From assembly GCF_023498005.1 (NCBI RefSeq), contig NZ_CP097289.1, forward strand, positions 2,108,001 through 2,172,000: a DNA stretch of 64,000 nt. The letters run 5' to 3'. Below, piece after piece: positions 34,608 through 43,331 of the stretch. Origin of the DNA: Streptomyces durmitorensis. Lineage in GTDB: Bacteria; Actinomycetota; Actinomycetes; Streptomycetales; Streptomycetaceae. Each line of letters opens with the position of its first letter. Within the stretch, counting starts at the first letter, position 1. The position numbers were made by a program, and so were the translations under genes. The notes under the pieces are model-generated. The model ran no database searches. It was not told the DNA's origin and worked only from the letters and a program-made list of their open reading frames with translations.

Positions 34608-35617
34608 CGCGTCCCTCGCTTCGCGTATTCCTCCAGCTTGGCGGCCTGGTCCTTGGTGATGATCTGCGGTCCGGTGAGCACCGGCTTGCCGCCGCCGAGC
34701 ACGTCGTCGTTGTACTTGTACAGCCAGAGCAGGTCCACGGCCTCGTAGCCCTGGAGGTAGGGCTGCTGGTCGACGGCGAAGCCGAGCGTGCCGTCCTTCA
34801 GTCCTGCCGCGACCTTCTCGTTCAGGTCGAAGGTGTCGACCTCGGCCTTGCTGCCCGCGCTGTCCGCGGCCTTCACCGCGGTGTCCGCGAAGGGCGCGCC
34901 GAGCGTGACGACCGAGTCGATGGACTTGTCGGACTGGAGCCTGGCCTCGATGGAGGACTGCACGTCGGGCATGTTCGTGCCGGTCACGTACAGGTTCTGC
35001 ATCTTGCCGTCGAAGGTCTTCTTGGCGCCTTCGCAGCGCTGCTCGTGGCCGACGTTGCCCTGCTCGTGCAGGATGCAGAGCGCCTTCTTCTTGCCGCGCT
35101 TGTTGAGCTCGTCGCCGACGGCCTCGCCCGCGATCGTCTCGTCCTGACCGATGTGGGTGAGCGCGCCGAACGCCTTGGACTCGGCGGAGCCGGAGTTCAC
35201 CGTGATCACCGGGATGCCGGCCTTCTTGGCGCGGGCCAGGGCGCCCTTCATCGCGGCGGGCTTGGCGAGACTGACGATGATGCCGTCGACCTTCTTGTCG
35301 ATGTACGAGTCCACGAGCTGGGCCTGCTGCTGGGCCTCGGCATTGTGGGAGTAGAGGAACTTGATGTTGTCCTTGCGGGCCGCCTGCTCGGCGCCTTCCT
35401 GGACGATGTCCCAGAACGTGTCGCCGTCACCCGAGTGGGTCACCATGCCGAACGTCCAGTTCGGCGTGTTCACCGCGGCCTTGCCCTGTGCCGTTGCCGC
35501 CTTGCGTGCGTCCTCGGCGCGCTTGCCACCGGTGCTGCTGCACCCCGCGAGGGATACCCCGAGCACCGCGACCAGCACGGCACCCACCGCACGTACCCCT
35601 GTCTGAACCCTTGCCAC
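34604..35617 (-). CDS. Sugar-binding lipoprotein, copy 1
   Basis: I start it at GTG 35617, behind AGAAGG, because a lipoprotein signal follows directly (basic start, [16 protein letters not shown] lipobox). The mature domain is a type-1 periplasmic binding fold (Peripla_BP_4): [75 protein letters not shown]. It is about 60 percent identical to the gene just upstream. Such proteins are tethered outside the membrane and deliver sugar to the permease, with which it is translationally coupled. Confidence 0.9.
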   Translation of the reverse strand: MARVQTGVRAVGAVLVAVLGVSLAGCSSTGGKRAEDARKAATAQGKAAVNTPNWTFGMVTHSGDGDTFWDIVQEGAEQAARKDNIKFLYSHNAEAQQQAQLVDSYIDKKVDGIIVSLAKPAAMKGALARAKKAGIPVITVNSGSAESKAFGALTHIGQDETIAGEAVGDELNKRGKKKALCILHEQGNVGHEQRCEGAKKTFDGKMQNLYVTGTNMPDVQSSIEARLQSDKSIDSVVTLGAPFADTAVKAADSAGSKAEVDTFDLNEKVAAGLKDGTLGFAVDQQPYLQGYEAVDLLWLYKYNDDVLGGGKPVLTGPQIITKDQAAKLEEYAKRGTR

Positions 35618-35712
35618 GACGCCGTGCCCTTCTAGCTCTGCTCCTCGGTGAGGCCGGTCCGGATCCCCGGCCCCAGCGGCCCAAGTATCGACCACGCGGA
35701 TCACGCATGTGT

Positions 35713-36750
35713 TCATCGGGTACCGCGGGCGGTGTACTTCTCCAGCTTCGGCACGTCCTTCTCGGTGACGATGGCGGGTCCGGTCAGGACGGGCTTGCCG
35801 CCGCCCAGGACGTTCGCGTTGGTCTTGTAGAGCCACAGTTCGTCGATGGCGAGATAGCCCTGGAGGTAGGGCTGCTGGTCGACGGCGAAGCCCACCTCCT
35901 TGGCCTTGAGGCGCTTGACGACCTCGGCGTTCAGGTCGAACGTGGCGACCTCGGCCTTGCTGCCGGAGTCCTCCTTGGCCTTCACCGAGAGGGCGGCGAT
36001 GGGCGCGCCGAGGGTGACCACCGCGTCGATGTCCTTGGCCGCCTGGAGTTTCGCGCTGATGGAGGACTGGGCGTTCGGCGCGTTGGTGCCCTCGACGTTC
36101 AGGTTCTCGACCGAGCCCTTGAGGGTCTTCTTGACGCCCGCGCAGCGCTGCTCCAGGGAGACGTTGCCCTGTTCGTGGATGACGCAGAGCACCTTCTTCT
36201 TGCCGCGCTGCGTGAGCTCGTCGCCGACCGCCTCGCCCGCCACGGACTCGTCCTGGCCGATGTGGCTCAGGGCGCCGAAGTCGGCGGAGAACTCGCCGCC
36301 GGAGTTGATCGTGACGACCGGTATCCCCGCGGCCTGAGCCTTGCCGAGGACCGCCTTCATCGCCTCGGGCTTGGCCAGGGTCACGACGATGCCGTCGACC
36401 CTCTTGTCGATCGCCGACTGGACGAGCTCGGCCTGTCCCTTGGCTTCTTTGTCGTTGGAGTAGAGGAAATCGACGTTGTCCTTGCGGGCCGCCTGCTTGG
36501 CGCCGCTCTGGACGATGTCCCAGAAGGTGTCGCCCTCGCCGGAGTGCGTGACCATCGCGATCTTGAGGCGGGGCGTGTTCACGCCCTTGCCGCCTCCCCC
36601 GCCGTCGCCGGACTTGTCCTCGTCGTCCTTGCCGCCGGAGCCGCTGCACCCGGCCGCGAGCGCGATCACCGCGGTGAGAGCCGCTGCCGTGCGGGCTGCG
36701 CGGGCCGTACGCATGGGGCTACGCCTGGGGGTACGACTGGGGGTACGCAT
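35713..36750 (-). CDS. Sugar-binding lipoprotein, copy 2
   Basis: The ATG at 36750 is preferred because GAGG lies eight bases upstream; further ATGs lie at short distance on both sides. The signal ends in ALAAGC with the lipid-bearing Cys, followed by a Gly/Asp/Lys linker. The fold and motifs parallel copy 1 ([46 protein letters not shown]). It is first gene of the operon, behind a promoter and palindrome at 36794-36846. Two different receptors for one permease suggest a widened substrate range or recent duplication. Confidence 0.9.
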   Translation of the reverse strand: MRTPSRTPRRSPMRTARAARTAAALTAVIALAAGCSGSGGKDDEDKSGDGGGGGKGVNTPRLKIAMVTHSGEGDTFWDIVQSGAKQAARKDNVDFLYSNDKEAKGQAELVQSAIDKRVDGIVVTLAKPEAMKAVLGKAQAAGIPVVTINSGGEFSADFGALSHIGQDESVAGEAVGDELTQRGKKKVLCVIHEQGNVSLEQRCAGVKKTLKGSVENLNVEGTNAPNAQSSISAKLQAAKDIDAVVTLGAPIAALSVKAKEDSGSKAEVATFDLNAEVVKRLKAKEVGFAVDQQPYLQGYLAIDELWLYKTNANVLGGGKPVLTGPAIVTEKDVPKLEKYTARGTR

Positions 36751-36793
36751 GGGGACCACCTCTTCTCCCGGCCGCCCGAGTGCGGCTGGGGGA

Positions 36794-36823
36794 GTTCTAG
36801 CGGCGGGCGCGCGGCAGCGTCAA
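36794..36823 (-). promoter_or_regulatory. Predicted promoter of the sugar ABC operon
   Basis: On the minus strand TTGACG (36823-36818) and TAGAAC (36799-36794) are separated by 18 bp, close to the consensus for the main Streptomyces sigma factor. The -10 lies about 45 bp before the start of binding-protein copy 2. Confidence 0.55.
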
Positions 36824-36830
36824 TGGCTTT

Positions 36831-36846
36831 GTCAGAACATTCTGAC
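36831..36846. promoter_or_regulatory. Candidate GntR operator of the sugar ABC operon
   Basis: GTCAGAACATTCTGAC is a perfect 7-bp inverted repeat around CA. It lies just upstream of the predicted -35 box and 20 bp downstream of the GntR gene. Its position suits control of the ABC operon by that regulator. Confidence 0.6.
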
Positions 36847-36866
36847 GACCGTGAGCGACTTGGGAC

Positions 36867-37643
36867 CTACGGCCGTACGAGGAGCTGGAACTCGAAGGAG
36901 TAGCGCGAGGCCCGGTAGATGTGCGAGCCGAACTCGACCGCGCGGCCCGTGTCGTCGAACGTCGTGCGCTGCATCGTGAGCAGCGGCGCCCCCGCGGGCT
37001 CGCCGAGCCGCTCGCCCTCGCCGGCGGTGGCGGCGCGGGCACCCACGGACTGGCGCGCGCTGTGCAGGGTGATGCCCGCGGCGCGCATCAGGCGGTAGAG
37101 GCCGGTGGCCTCCAGGCGCGGGGTGTCGAGGTCGAGGAGCCCGGACGGGATGTGGTTGCGCAGGTACGCCATGGGCTCGCCGTGGGCCAGACGGAGCCGC
37201 TCGACCAGGTGGACCTCGTCGCCCTCCGCCACGCCGAGGGCTGCGGCCACCTCGGCGGACGCGGGCTCGACGGTGTTGCGCAGGACGCGGGTCTCGGGGC
37301 GCTGGCCCGCCGCCTCCAGGTCGTCGTAGAGACTGCTGAGTTCGAGGGGGCGCTTGACCTGGCTGTGCACGACCTGGGTGCCGATACCCCTGCGGCGCAC
37401 GAGCAGCCCCTTGTCGACGAGCGACTGGATGGCCTGGCGGACGGTCGGCCGGGACAGGCCGAGGCGCCCTGCCAGCTCGATCTCGTTGCCGAGCAGGGTG
37501 CCCGGGGTCAGGGCGCCGCGCTCGATCGCCGCCTCCAGCTGCTGGGACAGCTGGAAGTACAGCGGGACCGGGCTGCTGCGGTCGACGCCGAGCTGGAGGG
37601 AGACGGTGGGGTCCACGGCTGGTTTGGCGGCTGATTTGGACAC
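36867..37643 (-). CDS. GntR/HutC-subfamily regulator of the sugar genes
   Basis: The 258-residue protein has a GntR winged helix (PLYFQLSQQLEAAIERGALTPGTLLGNEIELAGRLGLSRPTVRQAI, then LVRRRGIGTQVV) and a UTRA effector domain (PETRVLRNTVEPASAEVAAALGV...EPMAYLRNHIP...GRAVEFGSHIYRASRYSFEFQL). UTRA domains bind sugars, sugar phosphates or other small molecules. The start GTG 37643 has a weak ribosome site. The gene lies between the ABC operon and the divergent dehydrogenase gene, with palindromes in both intergenic regions, so it probably represses both. Confidence 0.9.
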   Translation of the reverse strand: MSKSAAKPAVDPTVSLQLGVDRSSPVPLYFQLSQQLEAAIERGALTPGTLLGNEIELAGRLGLSRPTVRQAIQSLVDKGLLVRRRGIGTQVVHSQVKRPLELSSLYDDLEAAGQRPETRVLRNTVEPASAEVAAALGVAEGDEVHLVERLRLAHGEPMAYLRNHIPSGLLDLDTPRLEATGLYRLMRAAGITLHSARQSVGARAATAGEGERLGEPAGAPLLTMQRTTFDDTGRAVEFGSHIYRASRYSFEFQLLVRP

Positions 37644-37692
37644 GCTGTGAGCGTAGTCGCAGGGAATGATGACGGGAAGTTCGGAAGTTCTG

Positions 37693-37704
37693 TTGTCCGG
37701 ACAA
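37693..37704. promoter_or_regulatory. Candidate GntR operator before the Gfo/Idh gene
   Basis: TTGTCCGGACAA is a perfect 12-bp palindrome 40 bp before the dehydrogenase start and 50 bp before the divergent GntR start. A TTGACA that could be a -35 box follows at 37709. GTC/GAC half-sites are shared with the palindrome at 36831. Confidence 0.6.
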
Positions 37705-37743
37705 AGGATTGACAGGATCGCGGGGCATCGCGAGGGTGGGTCC

Positions 37744-38763
37744 ATGCGCATCGGACTGATCGGAACGGGCCGTATCGGCACATTTCACTCTGCGGCTCTT
37801 CAGCGGCATCCCGAGGTGGAGGCCCTGGTCGTCGCCGACGCGGACACCGGCCGTGCGGCCGGGCTCGCGGCGCGGATCGGCGCGGCCTCCGCGGCCTCGG
37901 TGGACGACGTCTTCACGGGGCTCGGCCGGTCGGGTGCCGTGGACGCGGTGGTGATCACCGCGGCGACCTCCGCGCACGCCGAGCTGATCGGCAAGGCGGC
38001 GCGGGCCGGACTTCCGGTCTTCTGCGAGAAGCCCATCGCCCTCGACCTGCCCGGCACGCTCGCCGCGCTCCAGGAGGTCGAGTCCGCGGGCACGGTGCTC
38101 CAGCTGGGCTTCCAGCGGCGGTTCGACGCGGGGTACGAGGCGGCACGCGAGGCCGTGCGGTCGGGGCGGCTCGGGCGGCTGCACACGGTCCGCGCGATGA
38201 CCTCGGACCCGGCGCCGCCGCCGGCCGCCTATCTCCCGCTCTCCGGCGGCCTCTACCGCGACTGCCTGGTCCACGACTTCGACATGCTGCGGTGGGTGAC
38301 GGGCCGTGAGGTGACCGAGGTGTACGCGACCGGGTCGGACGCCGGGCCCGCGATGTTCCGCGAGGCGGACGACGTCGACACGGCCGCGGCGGTCCTCACC
38401 CTCGACGACGGCACACTCGCCACGGCGACGGCCACGCGGCGCAACGGCGCGGGCTACGACGTACGGATGGAACTGGCAGGGGAGAACGACCAGATCGCGG
38501 TCGGCTTCGACGACCGCATGCCCCTGTCGTCCGTGGAACCCTCGGGACCGCCGCCGCCCGACAAGCCGTGGCCCGGCTTCCTCGAACGGTTCACACCCGC
38601 GTACGAGGCGGAGCTCGCGGCGTTCGTGGATGTCGTACGGGGAGAACGGCCGAACCCCTGCGACGGCCGGGAGGCGCTTCAGGCGCTGCGGATCGCGGAG
38701 GCGTGCGAACTGTCGCGGCGGGAACGGCGGTTGGTGCGGCTCGAGGAGATCGCCGGGCGCTGA
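37744..38763 (+). CDS. Gfo/Idh/MocA-family dehydrogenase, inositol-dehydrogenase-like
   Basis: The 339-residue protein starts at ATG 37744. It has an N-terminal Rossmann domain (RIGLIGTGRIGTFH) and the family's EKP (95-97, FCEKPIAL). Later come QLGFQRRFDAGY, a substrate-binding DCLVHDFDMLRW with the Asp-x-x-x-His-like catalytic signature, and a C-terminal beta-sheet. Family members oxidise inositol, glucose or other polyols with NAD(P). With a GntR repressor, a CUT2 uptake system and a ROK kinase it probably starts catabolism of the imported cyclitol or sugar. Confidence 0.88.
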   Translation: MRIGLIGTGRIGTFHSAALQRHPEVEALVVADADTGRAAGLAARIGAASAASVDDVFTGLGRSGAVDAVVITAATSAHAELIGKAARAGLPVFCEKPIALDLPGTLAALQEVESAGTVLQLGFQRRFDAGYEAAREAVRSGRLGRLHTVRAMTSDPAPPPAAYLPLSGGLYRDCLVHDFDMLRWVTGREVTEVYATGSDAGPAMFREADDVDTAAAVLTLDDGTLATATATRRNGAGYDVRMELAGENDQIAVGFDDRMPLSSVEPSGPPPPDKPWPGFLERFTPAYEAELAAFVDVVRGERPNPCDGREALQALRIAEACELSRRERRLVRLEEIAGR

Positions 38764-38793
38764 TCCCCCGCCCCCCCGGGCCTGCCCCGGGGG

Positions 38794-39465
38794 CTACTCC
38801 ACGCCGTCGAGCAGCCCCGCGTCATGTGCCAGCAACGCGATCTGCACGCGGTTGTTGAGGTCCAGCTTCGTCAGGACGCGGGAGACGTGGGCCTTGACGG
38901 TGGCCACGCTCAGGTAGAGCTCCGCCGCGATGTCCGCGTTCGAGGCGCCCCTGCCGACCGCGACCGCCACTTCCCTCTCCCGCTCCCCCAGCAGCGTGAG
39001 CCGCTCCAACGCCCGCTCGCGGCGGCCCTGTTGGGGGTCCACCCCGGTCACCTGGGTGATCAACTGCTGTGTCACCGTGGGGGACAGCACCGGCTCCCCC
39101 GCGGCGACCGCGCGTACCGCCGCGACGATCTCGGCGGGCGGGGTGTCCTTGAGGACGAACCCGGCCGCTCCGGCCCGCAGGGCCCGCAGGACCTGCTCGT
39201 CGGCGTGGAAGGTGGTGAGGACGATGACCTCGGGGGCGTCCGGGCGCTTGCGCAGGGCCTCCGTCGCCGCGAGGCCGTCCATCGTGGGCATGCGGATGTC
39301 CATCAGGACGACGTGGGGGCGCAGCTCGGCGATCAGCGGGGCGACGTGGGAGCCGTCCGCAGCCTCGCCGACGATCTCGATGTCGTCCGCGCCGCCCATC
39401 ATGAAGGACAGGCCTGCGCGGACCAGCGGGTCGTCGTCGACGAGAAGCACGCGGATGGGGTTCAT
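38794..39465 (-). CDS. NarL/LuxR-type response regulator
   Basis: The 223-residue protein has a receiver domain with the acidic pair D10-D11, phosphoacceptor Asp56 (VLMDIRMP), Thr in VIVLTTF and Lys in FVLKDTP. A LuxR-type helix-turn-helix follows (about 158-215, LTLLGEREREVAVAVGRGASNADIAAELYLSVATVKAHVSRVLTKL). It starts at ATG 39465. The cognate kinase gene lies upstream on the same strand after an unusually long 164-bp gap. Targets are not evident. Confidence 0.93.
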   Translation of the reverse strand: MNPIRVLLVDDDPLVRAGLSFMMGGADDIEIVGEAADGSHVAPLIAELRPHVVLMDIRMPTMDGLAATEALRKRPDAPEVIVLTTFHADEQVLRALRAGAAGFVLKDTPPAEIVAAVRAVAAGEPVLSPTVTQQLITQVTGVDPQQGRRERALERLTLLGEREREVAVAVGRGASNADIAAELYLSVATVKAHVSRVLTKLDLNNRVQIALLAHDAGLLDGVE

Positions 39466-39629
39466 GGGCTCCACATTAACGAGATCATCGGCTGCCGATC
39501 GTGTCTGCGTCACGTCCGCGTCACGTCTGCCGATTCGGCGTGCGGCCAGGGTGCCCGCGGTCGAGAACTCCGTGGCCACGACGTCCCGTTCGCCCGGCAC
39601 ACGACCGCACTGAAAGGGTTCCCCGGCGG

Positions 39630-40973
39630 TCACAGCTGATCGCCACGGCCGGCGGACGAGTCCCACGGCAGCCACGCGTCGACCCGGAAGCCGCCGTCAC
39701 CCGCGGCCCCGTGCTCGATGCGGCCGCCCGCCAGCGTGGCCCGCTCCGTGAGGCCGATCAGCCCCTGGCCGGAACCGGGGACGTTCGGCACGTCGCCGGG
39801 CGGCGGCGGGTTCCGTACCGACAGGGTGAGGCCTTCACCGGGCGCCCCGGAGACCAGGACGGTCACCTCGGCGCCCGGGGCGTGCTTGCGGGCGTTGGTC
39901 AGGCCCTCCTGGGCGATGCGGTAGGCGGTGCGGCCGACGGCGGCGGGCACGGCCTCGGGGTCGGTGACGCGGTGGTCGAGTGCGACCTTCATGCCCGCGT
40001 CACGGGACTCGGCGACCAGGGTCTCCAGGGCGGCGAGGGTCGGCTGCGGGCGGCCGGACGCCTCGCCGTCGCCGCTGCTGCCGCTGCCGCTGCCGCTGCC
40101 GCTGCCGCGCAGGACGCCGATCACCTCGCGCAGGTCCTGCAACGCTTCGTGCGCGCTCTCCCGGATGACCCCGGCCGCGCGGACGACCTCCTCGCGGGGC
40201 GCGTCCGGGCGGAACTCCAGGGCGCCCGCGTGCACGCTGAGCAGGGTGAGGCGGTGGGCGAGCACGTCGTGCATCTCGCGGGCGATGGACTCGCGGGCCA
40301 GGCGCTGGGCCTGTTCGGCACGGAGCGCCGCCTCGTTCTCGGCGCGGATCGCGCGGTCGCGCAGGCTCAGCAGGAGCTGGCGGCGGGAGCGCACGAACAT
40401 GCCCCAGCCGATGACGGAGGCGCTGAGCAGCGTTCCGAACAGGATGGCGACCAGGTACGGCAGGTCGGCGTCGGGCCGCAGCCGGTAGATGACCGGCACC
40501 AGCGCGATCGAGACCCCGCCGACCCAGCCGACGTACCGGAAGGGCCGGTGCACCGCGAGGGTGAACAGGGCCACCGCCGCCGCGCCGCCCGCGGTGTCGG
40601 AGAGCACGCTGACCGGCACCATGGCCACGGCGAGACCGACCGGCCAACGCCTGCGGAGCCAGACGGCGGCGCAGGCGAGCGCGCCGATGACCTGGTCGGC
40701 CTCCGCGATACCGGGCGAGACGTGCGGGTTGTTGCCGACCGCCTCCGCGCCCACCATGCCGATGCCGACGGCCACGGCGAAGCAGGCGAAGTCGACCAGC
40801 CAGTCGCGCACGGTCCGCCGGGGCCTGCGCCTGCCCTTGCCCTTGCCCTTGCCCTTCGTCGTCGCGCGGTCCGGGTCGAACTCCGCGGCGACGGCCGAGG
40901 GCAGCGCCCAGGGACGCCTGGCCAAGGGGGCCGAGTGCGCCGAAGGGACCGCCGGGGGCTCACTGCCGCTCAT
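39630..40973 (-). CDS. NarL-type sensor histidine kinase
   Basis: The 447-residue protein starts at ATG 40973. A Lys-Gly repeat (KGKGKGKGRR) precedes a membrane domain of five to six segments (about 60-195). The HisKA_3 motif SIAREMHDVLAHRLTLLSVHAGAL contains the phosphorylated His, and a Ser-Gly repeat (GSGSGSGS) interrupts the linker before the ATPase domain (AQEGLTNARKHAPGAEVTV N-box, GQGLIGLTERATLAGG G-box). The short-loop membrane domain suggests sensing of membrane stress. It pairs with the regulator at 38794. Confidence 0.92.
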   Translation of the reverse strand: MSGSEPPAVPSAHSAPLARRPWALPSAVAAEFDPDRATTKGKGKGKGRRRPRRTVRDWLVDFACFAVAVGIGMVGAEAVGNNPHVSPGIAEADQVIGALACAAVWLRRRWPVGLAVAMVPVSVLSDTAGGAAAVALFTLAVHRPFRYVGWVGGVSIALVPVIYRLRPDADLPYLVAILFGTLLSASVIGWGMFVRSRRQLLLSLRDRAIRAENEAALRAEQAQRLARESIAREMHDVLAHRLTLLSVHAGALEFRPDAPREEVVRAAGVIRESAHEALQDLREVIGVLRGSGSGSGSGSSGDGEASGRPQPTLAALETLVAESRDAGMKVALDHRVTDPEAVPAAVGRTAYRIAQEGLTNARKHAPGAEVTVLVSGAPGEGLTLSVRNPPPPGDVPNVPGSGQGLIGLTERATLAGGRIEHGAAGDGGFRVDAWLPWDSSAGRGDQL

Positions 40974-41132
40974 GGTCGACAAATCTACGCACTGTCAGGG
41001 GCATCGGGCGCCGTCCGGACGTGATCGTCTACCAAAGTCGCGCACACGCAGACTTTCGGAGGGGGCCAGGAGGAAGAGGCCTCACCCCGTGGCCGATGTG
41101 CGTGGGGGGTCCACGGGGCGAGGCTCTTCGGT

Positions 41133-41348
41133 ATGAAGCAGGTACTTGAGGTCTTCGGCGTCCTTCTCCTGATCCAGGGCGTGGCCGCCCTGGTGCACGA
41201 GCTGACCGGCCGGCTGCGCGGCTGGGGCATCGTGCAGCGGATCGGGTTCCTCGACGGCTACGAGATCTACGCGGGCGTCACGCTGATCGTGCTCGCGCTC
41301 GCACTGTTCGCCGTCGCGGAGAGCCGGAAGAGCCGGAAGACCCGCTAG
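41133..41348 (+). CDS. Small membrane protein
   Basis: The 71-residue protein begins at ATG 41133. Residues 3-21 (VLEVFGVLLLIQGVAALVH) and about 43-62 (YEIYAGVTLIVLALALFAVA) are hydrophobic, separated by a basic-aromatic loop, with a Lys/Arg/Ser-rich tail. This two-segment pattern occurs in conserved Streptomyces proteins without known function. Its stop codon falls within an 8-bp tandem repeat. Confidence 0.7.
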   Translation: MKQVLEVFGVLLLIQGVAALVHELTGRLRGWGIVQRIGFLDGYEIYAGVTLIVLALALFAVAESRKSRKTR

Positions 41349-41388
41349 CCCGCCAGCCCGCCAGCCCGCCGGCCCGCCGGCCCGCCGG
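41341..41388 (+). repeat. Six 8-bp units at the end of the small membrane protein gene
   Basis: CCCGCCAG/CCCGCCGG units repeat six times head to tail, with the first (CCCGCTAG) holding the stop codon. It lies in the gap to the convergent ribonuclease gene. Confidence 0.85.
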
Positions 41389-41397
41389 GACCGTGTG

Positions 41398-41817
41398 TCA
41401 GCAGGCGTAGTCGACCAGGTCGAAGGACTCGTAGTGGTCTGCGGTGTAGTAGTCCTCCTGGTTCTTCTCACCGGTCACGATGCGGCGCGCACCGCGGTCG
41501 GGTGAGCCCGGCGTCACCACGGTGTACTCGTGGTAGTAGCCGGAGCCCTGCGAGGGCAGGATGCCTTCCCTGTTCTGGAAGACGGTGTCGTCCTGCGGAT
41601 ACGGGTAGGGGCCGCCCGCCTCGATCAGGTCCAGGGTGTCGTGCGCCTGGGAGGGCAGCGCGGAGTAGCAGATGTCGCCGACGGCGGTGATGGCGTACGC
41701 CGTCGACACGGGGGAATGGTTGTCCGGCGACGCGCTCGCGGAGGCGGCGACGGGGCCGCCGATGAGCAGGGCGGCGGCGAGGGCTGTGACGCTCACGATT
41801 CGTGGGGGGATTCGCAT
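41398..41817 (-). CDS. Secreted guanyl-specific ribonuclease of the RNase Sa type
   Basis: The 139-residue protein has a signal peptide (about 1-29, ALAAALLIGGPVAASASA) and a mature domain of the N1/T1/Sa family: ALPSQAHDTLDLI, VFQNREGILP, YYHEYTVVTPG and RRIVTGEKNQEDYYTADHY. Cys50 and Cys139 are 89 apart like the disulfide of RNase Sa (Cys7-Cys96). Glu97, Arg112 and His128 keep the spacing of its catalytic Glu54, Arg69 and His85. The enzyme cleaves RNA after G outside the cell. No barstar-like inhibitor gene is adjacent. Confidence 0.93.
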   Translation of the reverse strand: MRIPPRIVSVTALAAALLIGGPVAASASASPDNHSPVSTAYAITAVGDICYSALPSQAHDTLDLIEAGGPYPYPQDDTVFQNREGILPSQGSGYYHEYTVVTPGSPDRGARRIVTGEKNQEDYYTADHYESFDLVDYAC

Positions 41818-41905
41818 GCGACCAGTGTGACGCGCGTAGAGGTTGTCGTGTCAACGTCAAGTGCAGTGAATTTTCCGGGAGTTAACCAAGCGCCACCGGT
41901 TGGCC

Positions 41906-41965
41906 GCCGTCAGTCCTTGTCGGTCGCCGTCAGTCCTTGTCTGCTGCCGTCAGTCCTTGTCGGCC
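41906..41965 (-). repeat. Three 20-bp units over the 3' end of the hypothetical protein gene
   Basis: Three 20-bp units starting GCCGTCAGTCCTTGTC follow each other at 41906, 41926 and 41946. Each includes, on the minus strand, codons for D-K-D and a stop, so the gene ending is present three times; the first stop met is at 41950. Confidence 0.85.
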
Positions 41966-42345
41966 GCGGCCTTCGCGGCGGCGATGCGGTGCTCCGCCAT
42001 GTACTCGCGCATCCGCAGACTGGTGGACCCACTGGTGTAGAGCACCGCGCCGCCCACCGACAGCGGCACCGAGAGCCCCAGCCAGCCCAGCATCTCGGGC
42101 CACCTGCGCTCCGCACGGCAGTCGTCCCACGTGGCCTCGGCCCAGGTCGGGTCGTCGCCCTCGTAGAACAGCATCGACTGGCACTTGCGGCTGTTGGCGT
42201 ACGAGTCGTCCCCGTCGCTGAACGGTGCCATCAGCTGGTACGCGAGCGCGATCCAGATGACGCACGCCGCGAGGAGCAGCGCGCCGCCCCAGACGCGGCG
42301 CTTCTGCGCGCCCGCGGCGAATTCCTGCTCGAAGTACTCGTTCAT
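41950..42345 (-). CDS. Two-segment membrane protein, hypothetical
   Basis: The 131-residue protein starts at ATG 42345 (MNEYFEQEFAAG; GGGGGAGACC upstream). It has a hydrophobic segment at about 20-39 (GGALLLAACVIWIALAYQLM), a loop of about 45 residues with two Cys (RKCQSML and WDDCRAE) suited to a disulfide outside the cell, and a second segment at about 88-107. A charged tail (MREYMAEHRIAAAKAAADKD) is cytoplasmic. No family recognised. Confidence 0.68.
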   Translation of the reverse strand: MNEYFEQEFAAGAQKRRVWGGALLLAACVIWIALAYQLMAPFSDGDDSYANSRKCQSMLFYEGDDPTWAEATWDDCRAERRWPEMLGWLGLSVPLSVGGAVLYTSGSTSLRMREYMAEHRIAAAKAAADKD

Positions 42346-42359
42346 GGTCTCCCCCTGCT

Positions 42360-42408
42360 TGATCGACCACGGACCGCATGATCGACCACAGACTGCTTGA
42401 TCGACCAC
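42360..42408. repeat. Three TGATCGACCAC copies at 19-bp period
   Basis: The 11-mer occurs at 42360, 42379 and 42398 in the same orientation, between the EamA stop and the start of the two-segment membrane protein gene. The period is close to two helical turns, so a role as regulator site is possible; tandem duplication is the simpler explanation. Confidence 0.7.
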
Positions 42409-42416
42409 GGAAGCTA

Positions 42417-43331
42417 TCACCGCACCCTGCGCCCCCAGCTGGTCCCCACCAGAACCAGCGCACCTCCCACCAGACCCACCACACCCAGCCGTTCCCCGCC
42501 CAGCGCGATCCCCACCGCGGCCGCCCACAACGGCTCCGTGCCGAGCAGCAGGCTCACCCGCGAGGGAGACGTCCTGCGCACCGCCCACATCTGCACGAAG
42601 AAGGCGAAGAGCGTGCAGAACACGGAGAGGAAGAGCAGTCCGGCCCACTCGCGCGCGCCGAAGTCCGCGGCGACGGACCAGGGCGACGCCCCCGTGCCCG
42701 CGGCGGCGAGCACCGCGAACACGACGACGGCGGAGCCCAGTTGGACGGTGGTGAGCGAGAGCGCGTCAGCTTCCCCGGCGGCCCGGACAGCCTTGATCCG
42801 CGACATCGCCAGGACGTGCACGGTGCGCGCGAGCGCCGCAAGGAGGATCAGACCGTCGCCCGGCGAAGGCTGCGTGAAGCCGCCGCCCTGGGTCAGCAGG
42901 ACCACGCCGAGCACGGAGAGCCCGGCCGCCGCCAGGAAGGCGCGCGGCGGCCTCTTCCGCGTCACCGCGGCCTCGGCGAGCGGCGTGAAGATCATGGTGA
43001 GGCTGATGATGAGGCCCGCGTTGGTCGCCGAGGTGTGGACGACGCCGTACGTCTCCAGGAGGAAGATCCCGCTCAGGATCAGCCCGAGCACTCCCGCCCC
43101 GCGCCACTGCGGTGCCGTCAGCGCGCGCAGGCCGCGCCATCCTGCGATCACGAGCGCGGGCAGCACGACAGCGAACCGAAGCACCAGGACGGCGACGACC
43201 GTGTGGGTCGTCGTGATGCCCTTCGCCGCCAGGTAACTGGCGCCCCAGACCACGGCGACGAGCAGGACGGGCAGATCGGTGAGCCAGGCGCGGCGCACTG
43301 CGGGCGCGGCGGGGGCGGCGAGCGTCGACAC
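42417..43331 (-). CDS. EamA/DMT-family transporter
   Basis: The 304-residue protein has ten hydrophobic segments in two EamA repeats: VLLVAVVWGASYLAAKG, LVLRFAVVLPALVIAGWRGL, SATNAGLIISLTMIFTPLAEA in the first, and FFVQMWAVRRTSPSRVSLLLGTEPLWAA in the second, the classic end of a repeat. The start ATG 43331 precedes MSTLAAPAAPAVRRAW. It probably exports a metabolite or amino acid. It stands alone, divergent from a short-chain dehydrogenase gene about 270 bp away. Confidence 0.88.
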   Translation of the reverse strand: MSTLAAPAAPAVRRAWLTDLPVLLVAVVWGASYLAAKGITTTHTVVAVLVLRFAVVLPALVIAGWRGLRALTAPQWRGAGVLGLILSGIFLLETYGVVHTSATNAGLIISLTMIFTPLAEAAVTRKRPPRAFLAAAGLSVLGVVLLTQGGGFTQPSPGDGLILLAALARTVHVLAMSRIKAVRAAGEADALSLTTVQLGSAVVVFAVLAAAGTGASPWSVAADFGAREWAGLLFLSVFCTLFAFFVQMWAVRRTSPSRVSLLLGTEPLWAAAVGIALGGERLGVVGLVGGALVLVGTSWGRRVR

